From Cohnella nanjingensis (GTDB lineage: Bacteria > Bacillota > Bacilli > Paenibacillales > Paenibacillaceae), in the NCBI RefSeq assembly GCF_014212125.1, contig NZ_JACJVP010000012.1, forward strand, positions 1 through 64,000: a DNA stretch of 64,000 bases, in the 5' to 3' direction. Below are positions 50,061-58,308 of the stretch, one piece after another. The notes beneath the pieces were generated by a model. That model worked only from the letters and a program-made list of their open reading frames with translations. It searched no databases and had not been told where the DNA came from. Made by a program: the position numbers and the translations under genes. Numbering within the stretch: position 1 is the stretch's first letter; each line of letters opens with the position of its first letter.

Positions 50061-50732
50061 ATGCATCACGGCTCAGGGCGCATGCTGGCGAGCAAATGGG
50101 TCAAGACGGCCGCGTTATTGTCTAACCGGCAGATTGCCGAGCACATACCCGCTACCCGTATCTTAAGTCCCGGCAACCTGCGGGGCATGCTGGCTTTATA
50201 TGGCATGGTGGTGATCAAGCCGATCCGGGGAGCGGGCGGACATGGCGTGATCAAGGTCACGAAGCATCGCAGCCGGTACTCCGCCAAGTACATGACCCGG
50301 ACGCGGACGTTCGGAAGCTTCGGCGCGCTGTATCGGCATCTGGGCCGCATTCGTAGGCGGCGGGTCTACCTGATTCAGAAAGGCATCCATCTGGCTACGA
50401 TCGGCGGAAGACCGATCGACTATCGGGTGAAGTTCGTTAAGGTCGGCGCCCGATGGCAGTTCCGGTCGATGGTAGGACGGCTCGCCAGACGGGGGCTGTT
50501 CGTCACCAATCTGTGCCGGGGCGGAAGCCAGCTAACGGCCGCGCAGGGGATCAGCCGGTCGCTGTCGCCGCGTCTGGTCGGCGTCAAAAAACGCCAAATG
50601 CGACATTTGACGCATGTGGCGACAGGCATACTGGAGAGACGCTTCCCGGGAATCGGCCAGTTGGGCTACGATTACGGGATCGACCGCAGGGGACATATTT
50701 GGATATTAGAAGTCAATACGCGACCGCAGTAA
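50061..50732 (+). CDS. YheC/YheD-like ATP-grasp protein
   Basis: A 223-aa protein of the YheC/YheD ATP-grasp group, which is associated with the spore coat in B. subtilis. The ATP-grasp pattern is visible: VVIKPIRGAGGHGVIKV for phosphate binding, LIQKGIHLATIGGRPIDYRVKFVK for the adenine/second lobe, and GYDYGIDRRGHIWILEVNTRPQ for the metal-binding end. The N-terminal domain common in longer relatives is missing, so it is a minimal version. The substrate is unknown. ATG at 50061 behind AGAAGGGGG. It is flanked on both sides by DnaA-box clusters. Confidence 0.82.
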   Translation: MHHGSGRMLASKWVKTAALLSNRQIAEHIPATRILSPGNLRGMLALYGMVVIKPIRGAGGHGVIKVTKHRSRYSAKYMTRTRTFGSFGALYRHLGRIRRRRVYLIQKGIHLATIGGRPIDYRVKFVKVGARWQFRSMVGRLARRGLFVTNLCRGGSQLTAAQGISRSLSPRLVGVKKRQMRHLTHVATGILERRFPGIGQLGYDYGIDRRGHIWILEVNTRPQ

Positions 50733-50823
50733 TCGTTCTTCTGAGACAAAAGTCGTTATCAAAAGGATTAATCGCCGCAAAATGCGCCATGAAAGTTTTT
50801 TATGAAATCGTCTGAAAGAAGCC

Positions 50824-50947
50824 TGTGTATAACTCCGTCCACAAAATCCCCCAAATCCCACGGGTGTTGCGGCATTTTTCAACAGAATACCCACATGTTG
50901 CCCACAGTGGAATGTGGATAATCTCGAGTCTTGTCCACTTATTCCCA
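50824..50947. promoter_or_regulatory. DnaA-box cluster 2 in the sda promoter region
   Basis: Perfect boxes TTATACACA (minus, 50824-50832) and TTATCCACA (minus, 50913-50921); near matches TTGCCCACA (50899-50907), TTGTCCACT (50931-50939) and TTATTCCCA (50939-50947). The last two overlap the sda promoter. In B. subtilis DnaA binds the sda upstream region and activates it. Confidence 0.8.
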
Positions 50948-50960
50948 GCCGTGCTATGAT
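50931..50960 (+). promoter_or_regulatory. Promoter of sda
   Basis: TTGTCC (50931-50936), 18 bp, TATGAT (50955-50960). The -35 lies inside a DnaA-box-like sequence. Confidence 0.7.
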
Positions 50961-51003
50961 GCGAGCACGGATCAACCGATAAGCGAAGGGAAGGGTGTGG
51001 GTG

Positions 51004-51147
51004 ATGTTGCCGCTATTGTCTGATGAGCTGTTGTTGGAGGCCTATCATCAAGCGGTTCGCCTGCAATTGGAACGGGAATTCTTGTATATGCTGCGCGCGG
51101 AGATCAAGCGGAGGAAGCTGTCGGTCGGGGAAGAGCTGCCGGCTTAA
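51004..51147 (+). CDS. sda: Sda, replication-dependent sporulation checkpoint inhibitor
   Basis: A 47-aa antikinase that blocks KinA autophosphorylation when replication starts or is perturbed. It keeps the helical hairpin of Sda: LSDELLLEAYHQAV (helix 1, residues 5-18), a short turn, then EREFLYMLRAEIKRRKL (helix 2, 23-39), which matches the LSDELLIESY…EIKRRSL pattern known from B. subtilis. ATG at 51004 behind GAAGGGAAGG. The DnaA-box cluster directly upstream supports the identity. It overlaps the convergent zinc-ribbon gene by 4 bp. Confidence 0.92.
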   Translation: MLPLLSDELLLEAYHQAVRLQLEREFLYMLRAEIKRRKLSVGEELPA

Positions 51148-51392
51148 GGCCACATCCGCACAACGGCTTCAGACGCCATCCCGCAGGCGGAACAGCGGAC
51201 GGCATGCGGGCAGCCCGTTGGCGCCGCGCCGGGCGGCAGCGTGTCCAAGACGGCGGCCGACTGTTCCGCGGGGCTATAGGGAGCGTAAGGCCCGAGCCAG
51301 TCCGCGGCGCGTCCTTCATCCACGACGGATTCGCCGCAGCCGGGGCAGGGGAACGTCAAATTTTCCATTCCATTGCACAAGGGACATAACAC
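51144..51392 (-). CDS. Small zinc-ribbon protein, unknown function
   Basis: An 82-aa protein with three Cys-x2-Cys pairs: CPLC at residues 3-6, CPGC near 16-19 and CSAC near 69-72, likely two zinc sites. The start is GTG at 51392, 8 nt behind AAGGAGG; an ATG at 51419 lacks a ribosome site. The SD lies in one arm of a strong hairpin (51394-51451), so translation may be gated by RNA structure. No family recognised. Confidence 0.6.
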   Translation of the reverse strand: MLCPLCNGMENLTFPCPGCGESVVDEGRAADWLGPYAPYSPAEQSAAVLDTLPPGAAPTGCPHAVRCSACGMASEAVVRMWP

Positions 51393-51393
51393 T

Positions 51394-51451
51394 AGGGCAT
51401 CCTCCTTAGGACCGGACATGGCCGGGTTGCCTAAGTAGGATGCCCTTTTTT
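51394..51451. terminator. Large hairpin: plus-strand terminator and possible SD-sequestering leader on the minus strand
   Basis: AGGGCATCCT…CTTAGG pairs with CCTAAG…AGGATGCCCT, then six T residues on the plus strand, giving a terminator for the sda transcript. On the minus strand the same stem buries the AAGGAGG of the zinc-ribbon gene. Confidence 0.75.
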
Positions 51452-51514
51452 GTGCTGGATTCAGCATACAAGGATCCGTCCCGCGCTAGCTGCGTAGGAT
51501 CGCCGGAGGCGCGA

Positions 51515-52510
51515 CTAGAGCTTCAGGTTGCTGCTATGCCCCGGGGACAGCTTGGCGTCCGGATCGACGTACACCTTGGCGTTGTTGATCGCCGTAGGCG
51601 CCTCGCCGAAGCCTACCGCGATGAGCTTCAGCTTGCCGGGATACGTCGTGATGTCGCCGGCGGCGAAGATGCCCCGGATGTTCGTCTCCATGCGGGAGTC
51701 GACGACGACGGAGCCGCCCTCGATCGCAAGCCCCCACTCGGCGATCGGTCCGAGCGAGCTGACGAAGCCGAAGTTGACGATGACGTCGTCGACTTCATGT
51801 TCGCTCGTCTCGCCGGATTTGACGTCGGTCAGCGTGACGCGTTCGATCCGCGTCTCGCCGTGCAGCGCGGTGATCTCCTTCGGGACGACGACGTTCACCT
51901 TCGACTGGTGCAGCAGCTCCACGCTGTGCTCGTGCGCGCGGAACTTGTCTCGCCGGTGGACGAGCGTCACCTGGGCGGCGATCGGCTCCAGCATGAGCGA
52001 CCAGTCCAGGGCGGAGTCGCCGCCGCCGGTGAGCAAGACCCTGCGGCCGCGGAAGCGCTCGAGATCGCTGACGAAGTAGTGCAGGTTCTCTTTCTCGTAG
52101 CCGGCCGCTTCGGCGAGCTCCAGCTTCCTCGGTTCGAACGCGCCGACGCCCGCCGTGATGATGACGGCGCGCGCTTGGTGAACGCGTTTGTCGGTCTCGA
52201 CTTCGAACAGCCGATCGTCGAGCTTGCGGACGGCGACAACCTTCTCTTCGAGCGCGATATTCGGCTGGAACAGCTCCATCTGACGCTTCAGATTGTCGAC
52301 GAGCTGCTGGGCCGTCACCTTCGGGAATCCGGCTACGTCGTAAATGTATTTCTCCGGGTACAGGGCGGCAAGCTGCCCCCCGAGCTGCGGCATACTCTCG
52401 ATCACCGTGACGGACATCTTCCTCATGCCCCCGTAGAAGGCGGCGAACATGCCCGCCGGTCCTCCGCCGATTATGGCGACGTCAACCGGCTCCAATACGT
52501 CTTGGCTCAC
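51515..52510 (-). CDS. yumC: Ferredoxin/flavodoxin-NADP reductase (YumC type)
   Basis: A 331-aa thioredoxin-reductase-like FNR that passes electrons between NADPH and ferredoxin or flavodoxin. FAD motif [16 protein letters not shown] at residues 13-28, NADP motif [11 protein letters not shown] near 160-170, and [18 protein letters not shown] near 280. It lacks the CxxC of thioredoxin reductase, as in YumC. GTG start at 52510 behind GGAGGTGG. Divergent from ndh, sharing the regulatory region with a Rex-type site. Confidence 0.93.
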   Translation of the reverse strand: MSQDVLEPVDVAIIGGGPAGMFAAFYGGMRKMSVTVIESMPQLGGQLAALYPEKYIYDVAGFPKVTAQQLVDNLKRQMELFQPNIALEEKVVAVRKLDDRLFEVETDKRVHQARAVIITAGVGAFEPRKLELAEAAGYEKENLHYFVSDLERFRGRRVLLTGGGDSALDWSLMLEPIAAQVTLVHRRDKFRAHEHSVELLHQSKVNVVVPKEITALHGETRIERVTLTDVKSGETSEHEVDDVIVNFGFVSSLGPIAEWGLAIEGGSVVVDSRMETNIRGIFAAGDITTYPGKLKLIAVGFGEAPTAINNAKVYVDPDAKLSPGHSSNLKL

Positions 52511-52680
52511 CTTCGGCCACCTCCGTCAATGCGCGAATCGCGCCAGTCTTTTTCTCATTATAAACTTGCCGATCCAGCAAAGGAATACCGAACGGGGAAT
52601 TGTCGAATGATGTGAACGAGAAGCGGTTCGGCAGGCGGCAATTTTGTGGAGATGTCCAAACGATTTTGTGAAAATGAACC

Positions 52681-52709
52681 TTGAAAAGAAAAGGCATAAC
52701 CGATATGAT
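52681..52709 (+). promoter_or_regulatory. Sigma-A promoter of ndh
   Basis: TTGAAA (52681-52686), exactly 17 bp, TATGAT (52704-52709). Confidence 0.8.
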
Positions 52710-52746
52710 TCATGTGACGGCAAAGAGAGAAACTTGTCGGTAGACA

Positions 52747-52764
52747 TTGTGGATTTTTTCACAA
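52747..52764. promoter_or_regulatory. Rex-type operator downstream of the ndh promoter
   Basis: TTGTGGATTTTTTCACAA: matches TTGTGA-N6-TCACAA at 11 of 12 positions and is centred about 40 bp after the -10, a repressing position. In B. subtilis Rex controls yjlC-ndh. Confidence 0.7.
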
Positions 52765-52797
52765 TTAAACACCACATTAGGATTGGATGGGATTACC

Positions 52798-53991
52798 ATG
52801 AGCAGCATACCAAAAATCGTCATCCTGGGCGCCGGCTATGGCGGCGTATTGACGTCCCTTCGACTACAAAAAGAGCTTAATTATAATGAAGCGGACGTAA
52901 CCTTGGTCAATAAACACGATTATCATTATATTACGACTCATTTGCATATGCCCGCAGCGGGCACGGATCATCCCGACAACGCGCGCGTGAGCATCTCGAA
53001 GCTGATCGACGAATTCAAGATCGACTTCGTGAAGTCCACGGTCGTACAGATTCGTCCGCAGGATCGCAAGGTCATCCTGGAAGACGGCACGCTGTCCTAC
53101 GATTACTTAGTCATCGGGCTCGGCGGCGAGTCCGAGACCTTCGGCATTCCCGGCATGGCCGAGAACGCGTTCACCATCCGATCCATCAACTCCGTTCGCC
53201 TCATCCGCGAGCATATCGAGTATCAATTCGCGCGCTTCAAGCGCGAGCCGCACCGCACGGACTATCTGACGTTCGTCATCGGCGGCGCCGGGTTCACGGG
53301 CATCGAGTTCATCGGCGAGCTGGCGGACCGCATCCCGGAGCTGTGCAAGCAGTTCGACGTCGACCAGTCGCTGGTCAAGGTCATCAACGTCGAAGCGGCG
53401 CCTACGGCGCTCCCGGGCTTCGATCCGGAGCTGGTCGAGTACGCGATGAACGTGCTGCGCAAGAAGGGCGTCACGTTCCGCATCGGCACGGCGATTAAGG
53501 AATGCACGCCGGACGGCGTCATCGTCGGCGAAGGCGAGGAGATCAAGTCGCAGACCGTCATCTGGTCCGGCGGCGTGCGGGGCAACCGCCTGATCGAGGA
53601 AGCGGGCTTCGAGACGATGCGCGGACGCGTGAAAGTCGACGAGGTGCTGCGCGCGCCGGGCCACGAGAACATCTTCGTGCTGGGCGACAACTCGCTCATG
53701 TTCAACCCGGAAGGCCGTCCTTACCCGCCGACCGCCCAGATCGCGATGCAGCAGGGCGTCAACTGCGCGCACAACCTGGTCGCATCGATCCGCAACCAGT
53801 CGCTGAAGCCGTTCGTGTTCAGCAACAAGGGCACGGTGGCGTCGCTCGGCAAGGGCGAAGCGATCGGCATGGCGTTCGGGAAGAAGTACAAGGGTCGCGT
53901 CGCGGCCTGGCTGAAGAAGATGATCGACCTGCGCTACCTGTTCATCATCGGCGGCATTCCGCTCGTCCTGCGCAAGGGCAAGTTCCTCTAA
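52798..53991 (+). CDS. ndh: Type II NADH dehydrogenase (YumB/Ndh-like)
   Basis: A 397-aa membrane-associated flavoprotein that oxidises NADH and reduces menaquinone without pumping protons. FAD motif [16 protein letters not shown] at residues 8-23, NAD motif [16 protein letters not shown] near 160-175, third motif [10 protein letters not shown] near 290, quinone-site-type AQIAMQQG. The C-terminus ([26 protein letters not shown]) is an amphipathic membrane anchor. ATG at 52798. Rex-type control is likely. Its stop overlaps the next start (TAATG). Confidence 0.95.
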   Translation: MSSIPKIVILGAGYGGVLTSLRLQKELNYNEADVTLVNKHDYHYITTHLHMPAAGTDHPDNARVSISKLIDEFKIDFVKSTVVQIRPQDRKVILEDGTLSYDYLVIGLGGESETFGIPGMAENAFTIRSINSVRLIREHIEYQFARFKREPHRTDYLTFVIGGAGFTGIEFIGELADRIPELCKQFDVDQSLVKVINVEAAPTALPGFDPELVEYAMNVLRKKGVTFRIGTAIKECTPDGVIVGEGEEIKSQTVIWSGGVRGNRLIEEAGFETMRGRVKVDEVLRAPGHENIFVLGDNSLMFNPEGRPYPPTAQIAMQQGVNCAHNLVASIRNQSLKPFVFSNKGTVASLGKGEAIGMAFGKKYKGRVAAWLKKMIDLRYLFIIGGIPLVLRKGKFL

Positions 53992-54269
53992 TGCGCCACT
54001 GCAGCGTGCAGGTCCGAGGGCTGCTGACCCGAGACGAACTGGACCGCTACAACGCGCTGATGGAGGTAGGGAGCTACCTCGAGTCGCAGACGCGCTACGA
54101 CCTGTCGGCGATCGTGCAAGCCGAGGTCGACCTGCTCATCCAACCCGGCATCGAGCGGCTGAAGGAGAAGGGGCGCGAGCGCGACCGCAAGACGCAGGAG
54201 TATCTCGAGGAGCGCCGGCGGGCCGAATGGGAAGCCCAGATGCGGCAGCTGGACGAAGACGACGACTAA
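53991..54269 (+). CDS. Short charged coiled-coil protein, 92 aa, coupled to ndh
   Basis: Starts in a TAATG overlap with ndh, so it is translationally coupled. The second half is a strongly charged helix (ERLKEKGRERDRKTQEYLEERRRAEWEAQMRQLDEDDD), likely a coiled coil. No family recognised. Being tied to ndh, it may help assembly or membrane binding, which is only an inference. Confidence 0.65.
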   Translation: MRHCSVQVRGLLTRDELDRYNALMEVGSYLESQTRYDLSAIVQAEVDLLIQPGIERLKEKGRERDRKTQEYLEERRRAEWEAQMRQLDEDDD

Positions 54270-54290
54270 CATTGCCTTATAGAGATAGAC

Positions 54291-54335
54291 AAAGCCGCCC
54301 TCGCAGCGCATGTCGCTGACGGGGGCGGCTTTTTG
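54291..54335 (+). terminator. Terminator of the ndh operon
   Basis: AAAGCCGCCC pairs with GGGCGGCTTT with an inner AGCG/CGCT stem; TT follows. The 180 bp from here to hemQ show no recognisable element. Confidence 0.88.
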
Positions 54336-54519
54336 GTAGGAGAAAGGGAACGTATGCGGAATAAGCAGCGGAAAGGGTAGCGGGGCATCTCCCGGAGGAG
54401 CGGAGCGTTCGCCTTTTGAGGGCCTTGCCACCTTATCCCGTTCGATCAGGCAAAGGACCGAAAACAGCGACCGGAGGGAGATCCCCGCGAACCGCATCCG
54501 CGATCGCATAGGCCGAGCC

Positions 54520-55263
54520 TTACTTCAGCAGCGCTCCCAGCGAATCATTCGTCAAGCGGTTGCCGACGTAGAACGGGCCGAACTCGCCGTAGCGCGCGCT
54601 GACTTCGTCGAAGCGCATCTCGTAGACGAGCTTCTTGAACTGCAGCGAGTCGTCGGCGAACAGCGTCACGCCCCACTCCCAGTCGTCGAATCCGACGGAG
54701 CCGGTGATGATCTGCTTCACCTTGCCGGCGTAGCTGCGGCCGATCATGCCGTGGCTGCGCATCATCGACTTGCGGTCCTCCATCGGGAGCATGTACCAGT
54801 TGTCCCCGAGCAGGCGGCGCTTGTTCATCGGATAGAAGCAAATATGGTTCGACTTCGGCAGCGTCGGCTTCAGCCGGGCGACGATCTCCGGCACCTGCAT
54901 CGGATCCACGCCCGGGGCCGCCATATAGTTACTCAGCTCGACTACGCTAACGTAGGAATATTCCGGTTTGACGAATCGCGCGAAGGCCGAGCGGTTGAAC
55001 GCGTTCTCCACGGCGTTCAGCTCTTCGAGGGTCTCTCTGAGGTGCATGAAGACCAGATCGGCCTTCTGCCCGACGATGGCATAGAGCGCGAGGCTGCCCT
55101 CCTTGCGTTCCTCGACCGATTCCCATTCCGAGACGAGGGCGAACAGCTCGAGTCGCGCCGTCTCGCGCTCTTCCTCGGAGGCCGCCTTCCAAGCCGTCCA
55201 ATCGATCGTTCTAAAGTCGTGCAGCGCGTACCAGCCGTCTAGCGTCTGTGCGGCTTCGCTCAT
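54520..55263 (-). CDS. hemQ: Coprohaem decarboxylase HemQ
   Basis: Last step of the coproporphyrin-dependent haem pathway of Firmicutes: decarboxylates coprohaem to haem B. The 247-aa chlorite-dismutase-fold protein has the proximal His171 in RSHGMIGR and Tyr144 in ICFYPMNK, the radical-carrying Tyr of HemQ; the Arg of true chlorite dismutases is not seen. ATG at 55263 with GAAGGAG upstream. Together with ctaA, ctaB and sco it supplies haem for respiration. Confidence 0.95.
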   Translation of the reverse strand: MSEAAQTLDGWYALHDFRTIDWTAWKAASEEERETARLELFALVSEWESVEERKEGSLALYAIVGQKADLVFMHLRETLEELNAVENAFNRSAFARFVKPEYSYVSVVELSNYMAAPGVDPMQVPEIVARLKPTLPKSNHICFYPMNKRRLLGDNWYMLPMEDRKSMMRSHGMIGRSYAGKVKQIITGSVGFDDWEWGVTLFADDSLQFKKLVYEMRFDEVSARYGEFGPFYVGNRLTNDSLGALLK

Positions 55264-55352
55264 GAATGCATCATCTCTCCTTCATTACAGTCAACAGGGC
55301 TTTTCTCATTTTAGCCTAATTGCGAACACCGGGCAAACCGCGTATCGGCGCG

Positions 55353-55382
55353 TTGACTCGCGGGAAAGCGATCTTGTAAACT
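55353..55382 (+). promoter_or_regulatory. Promoter of yuiB
   Basis: TTGACT (55353-55358), 18 bp, TAAACT (55377-55382). Confidence 0.55.
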
Positions 55383-55418
55383 AAGGATGGACATCAACCT
55401 GGGAGGAATCCAAAAGTC

Positions 55419-55703
55419 ATGCGCGAGTTGATACAGGAAATCGTGGGGACGCTGCTCGTTTTCGTGCTGTTTTTCGGGATCGGCTTCATCCTGAATATGT
55501 TAATCAAAACGACGTGGTTGCCGACGTGGCTATATGTCATTATCGTACTGCCGCTTAGCGTGTGGTATTTCTGGGACCCGGAGCTAAGCGTGCTCTCGTT
55601 CTTCGGCGTCTTCACGCTGCCGCTGCTGGCGGGAATCGGCGGCGCCCTGGTGAGCGGATGGGCCATCCGCGCGCTGCGCAGAGGCGGATATAGGATGTTC
55701 TGA
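55419..55703 (+). CDS. yuiB: YuiB-like membrane protein
   Basis: A 94-aa membrane protein with three helices (residues 7-28, 35-52, 57-82). The sequence TLLVFVLFFGIGFILNMLIKTTWLPTWLYV is typical of YuiB, whose gene also neighbours yumB and yumC in B. subtilis. Function unknown. ATG at 55419. Confidence 0.85.
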   Translation: MRELIQEIVGTLLVFVLFFGIGFILNMLIKTTWLPTWLYVIIVLPLSVWYFWDPELSVLSFFGVFTLPLLAGIGGALVSGWAIRALRRGGYRMF

Positions 55704-55744
55704 ACGCTTCCGTATCTACGGTTTTGAAGGAAGGGGCAAGCGGC

Positions 55745-56152
55745 ATGCGGGGACAGGAATGGAAAAGGCTGGCGAAGTTCGCGCTCGTGGGCGGCATGAA
55801 TACGGGGATCGACGTGGCCCTGTTCGCCGTCCTGGTGTACGGGATCGGACTGTCATCCACGCCGTCGCAATTCATCTCGTACTTCATCGCGTTCTTGAAC
55901 AGCTACTGGTGGAACAAACGATGGACCTTCCAGACCGGGGGCAAGCGCGACGCACGCGAGCTGATCCGCTTCGGCATCGTGAACTTGCTGTCGTTCCTGT
56001 TCGCGACGGGCGTTCTGCTCGCCTTCGAGAAGGGACTCGGGTTCTCGCCGATCGCGGCGAAGCTCCTCTCGGTCTTCGCTTCGCTCGCCGTGAACTACAC
56101 CGGGAGCAAGCTGTGGGTATTCCGCAAAGAGACGCTGCGCCAGGATTCGTAG
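55745..56152 (+). CDS. GtrA-family membrane protein
   Basis: A 135-aa protein with four helices and the GtrA pattern FALVGGMNTGIDVALFAVLV at the start and NYTGSKLWVFRK at the end; NSYWWNKRWTF lies between helices 2 and 3. GtrA proteins are thought to help move undecaprenyl-linked sugars across the membrane for wall or teichoic-acid glycosylation. ATG at 55745 behind GGAAGGGG. Confidence 0.88.
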   Translation: MRGQEWKRLAKFALVGGMNTGIDVALFAVLVYGIGLSSTPSQFISYFIAFLNSYWWNKRWTFQTGGKRDARELIRFGIVNLLSFLFATGVLLAFEKGLGFSPIAAKLLSVFASLAVNYTGSKLWVFRKETLRQDS

Positions 56153-56174
56153 AATCGCGTATGTCATAGGAGAG

Positions 56175-56214
56175 CCGATAGACTGCCGACAGGGCGGGAC
56201 TATCGGTTTTTTTT
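56175..56214 (+). terminator. Terminator after gtrA
   Basis: CCGATAG-x-CTGCC pairs with GGGCGGG-x-CTATCGG and is followed by eight T residues. Confidence 0.88.
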
Positions 56215-56775
56215 GTCGTTGAACCGTCCCCGAGCCAATCGTGCCGCCCTCTGCCGGAGGAGCGTCGATTTCGACTCACAGAATCTCAGAATGCCATTCC
56301 GTCGGTCCACAAGGACGACGATTGATTCCCCCTTCCGGACTTTGGCCGCTTTATGAAGCATTCGGTAAGCCAACACGTAATTCAGTGCCAGGCAAGTCGC
56401 ATCATCGGGTTCTATCCCATTGGGCACCGCGATGATTTCATTCTGATCCAGGCACGCATGTTCGGAATATCCCCCGCCGGAGACGGTCAACGCGGCGACC
56501 AACTGGCCTGGGCGAAAAGCAGAAACGCCGGCTCCTGTTTTCTCAATGACGCCTACCACTTCGGAACCAAGCGTCACAGGCGATTTTGGCGCTTTTTTGT
56601 GAAATGGAAGTGCCAGTTGCCCACTCCTAATCCACACGTCCCCGCTCGATACGGTCGAAGCTAAATTTCGGATCAATACCTCGCCCAGCTTCGGTTCGGG
56701 TACCGGCCTTTCAACGATCTGCAATACCTCCGGCCGGCCATATCGGGTAATGACGACACTTTTACTCATGCGCAT
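56200..56775 (-). pseudogene. Truncated zinc-type alcohol dehydrogenase/quinone reductase (MDR)
   Basis: The first ~155 residues are a normal GroES-like MDR domain (GRPEVLQIVERPVPEPKLGEVLI, GSEVVGVIEKTGAGVSAFRPGQLV, LALNYVLAYRMLHKAAKVRKGESIVV). Where the NAD(P) motif G-A-x-G-G-V-G should follow, the sequence changes to unrelated DRRNGILRF… and stops at 191 aa; family members have about 320-340. The Rossmann domain is lost, so it is likely non-functional, and its 3' end lies inside the gtrA terminator. It is divergent from a TetR regulator. Confidence 0.8.
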
Positions 56776-56816
56776 TGCTTATCCACCTCTTTGCTCCATT
56801 GGATTGTAGTTCACAA

Positions 56817-56860
56817 ACGGAATTTAAATTCCACTTAATAATACGGAATATCGATTCCGT
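56817..56860. promoter_or_regulatory. Twin TetR-type operators between the truncated MDR and tetR
   Basis: GGAATTTAAATTCC (56819-56832) is a perfect palindrome, and ACGGAAT-ATCG-ATTCCGT (56843-56860) is a second; both share the ACGGAAT half-site (the first begins ACGG at 56817). They lie between the divergent starts, as expected for an autoregulated TetR pair. Confidence 0.8.
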
Positions 56861-56915
56861 TTGTCAAAAACAATGATGATCAGGTAAGATGAATGACAAG
56901 AGGTGCATTTCGAGC

Positions 56916-57554
56916 ATGAATGAAAATCATACGAACACGCCAATGGGCAGCAGTCTTTCACAGAATGCTTCCACCTTCGATACTGAACGCGCCAAATCGC
57001 TTCGCGTCGATGCCCAGCGAAACCGGGTGCGTATTTTGGATGCGGCCCTTTCCTTCTTCGCCGCGGAAGGGCTGTCCGTTCGAATCGAAGAAATCGCCCA
57101 TCATGCTGGTGTAGGGATCGGTACGGTTTATCGCAATTTTCCGACCAAAGAGTTGCTGTTCGAAGCGGTCATTCAGAGATACCAGCAAAAGCTTGTTGAG
57201 GATGCGGAATCATTGATCGACCACGATGATCCGGGAGAAGCTTTTTTTCATTACATTACTCGCGTGATTGAAGGCGGAGCGGCGAACAAAGCATTGAAGG
57301 CAGCCTTGTCCGGTTCAGAAATCGATATGAAGGCCGTGGCTTCCGGCATCTCCAACAATTTGCGGGACGTACTGGCAAAGCTTCTCGCCCGTGCTCAACA
57401 GAGCGGTTCCGTCCGCGCGGATATCGGTGCAGATCATATAAAAGCCCTGATGGTAGGCACCCTTCTGGCCATTGAACACAGTGCCGGGGAAGCTAGTTTG
57501 CCAACCGGCATCATTTCGGTTATTTGCGACGGACTTCGCACCCAGCCCAGTTAA
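56916..57554 (+). CDS. TetR-family regulator
   Basis: A 212-aa repressor. The N-terminal helix-turn-helix is RILDAALSFFAAEGLSVRIEEIAHHAGVGIGTVYRNFPTKELLFEAV (about residues 40-86), followed by a helical ligand-binding domain of unknown specificity. The ATG at 56916 is behind AGAGGTG; an ATG at 56889 behind AGGTAAG is possible. The twin palindromes upstream are its probable operators, controlling itself and the now truncated dehydrogenase. Confidence 0.9.
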   Translation: MNENHTNTPMGSSLSQNASTFDTERAKSLRVDAQRNRVRILDAALSFFAAEGLSVRIEEIAHHAGVGIGTVYRNFPTKELLFEAVIQRYQQKLVEDAESLIDHDDPGEAFFHYITRVIEGGAANKALKAALSGSEIDMKAVASGISNNLRDVLAKLLARAQQSGSVRADIGADHIKALMVGTLLAIEHSAGEASLPTGIISVICDGLRTQPS

Positions 57555-57655
57555 CGTCTCGGCAATCGGATCACATTTTGGCCTTAGCGACACAAAAATG
57601 TACAGACATAAATGGCACAAATCCCCCGATTATGAGTTCTATTTCTCCAAAATAA

Positions 57656-57684
57656 AACCACGCTATGTTTCAGCGTGGTTTTTT
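57656..57684 (+). terminator. Terminator after tetR
   Basis: AACCACGCT-ATGTTTC-AGCGTGGTT followed by TTTT. Confidence 0.9.
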
Positions 57685-57755
57685 CAGTAAATCGCGATTC
57701 GCCCCCATCGTTAAACTGACAGGCATACTCGATATATCGTCATTTGCCAGTCGGG

Positions 57756-58250
57756 TTAGAGCGCGTCTCCCAAGATCTGATTGAATTGCTCGAAGAACCG
57801 CTGGTCGTCCTCGTCGAAGCGTTCCTTCACCGGGCTGTCGATGTCGAGCACGCCGAGCAACGCGCCGTCCGCCGACCGCAGCGGCACGACGATCTCGGAC
57901 TGGGAGGCGGCGTCGCAGGCGATATGCCCGGGAAACTGATGCACGTCCGCGACCCGGATCGTCTCGCCCTTCGCCGCCGAGGTCCCGCACACGCCCCGTC
58001 CGAGCGGGATGCGAACGCAGGCGGGCAATCCTTGGAAGGGGCCGAGCACGAGCTCGCCGCCATCAAGCAGGTAGAATCCTACCCAATTGATGTCGCTCAG
58101 ATAGGTCTGAAGCAGCGCGGAAGCGTTGGCGAGATTGGCGATGCGATTCGGCTCGCCGTCGATGAGATGGCGCAGCTGCTCGAGGAGCAGCCGGTCGTTG
58201 GATTGGCGATCGTCGCCAAAGGTCTGTCGTTGAAACGTCGTCATGCGCAA
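57756..58250 (-). CDS. msrC: Free methionine-(R)-sulfoxide reductase (fRMsr, YtsP-like)
   Basis: A 164-aa GAF-fold enzyme that repairs free methionine-R-sulfoxide. The three redox Cys are at 78, 88 and 112, with the same spacing (10 and 24) as in the E. coli enzyme; the GAF core reads INWVGFYLLDGGELVLGPFQG and LLGVLDIDSP. Start TTG 58250 (5 nt from GGAGG) or ATG 58244. No nearby partner gene. Confidence 0.92.
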   Translation of the reverse strand: MRMTTFQRQTFGDDRQSNDRLLLEQLRHLIDGEPNRIANLANASALLQTYLSDINWVGFYLLDGGELVLGPFQGLPACVRIPLGRGVCGTSAAKGETIRVADVHQFPGHIACDAASQSEIVVPLRSADGALLGVLDIDSPVKERFDEDDQRFFEQFNQILGDAL

Positions 58251-58308
58251 GGCGGCCTCCTATCGAACGGATCTGATGCGTTGATCCTAGCAAGCCGGAC
58301 GGCCGCCG

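Noticed and set aside
53502..53990. Extended start of the 92-aa protein far inside ndh
   Set aside because: The frame is open but ndh is unambiguous there; the TAATG overlap at 53989-53993 gives the natural start.
54336..54519. Possible riboswitch upstream region near hemQ
   Set aside because: It is downstream of hemQ, between two convergent genes, and no known aptamer pattern could be matched.
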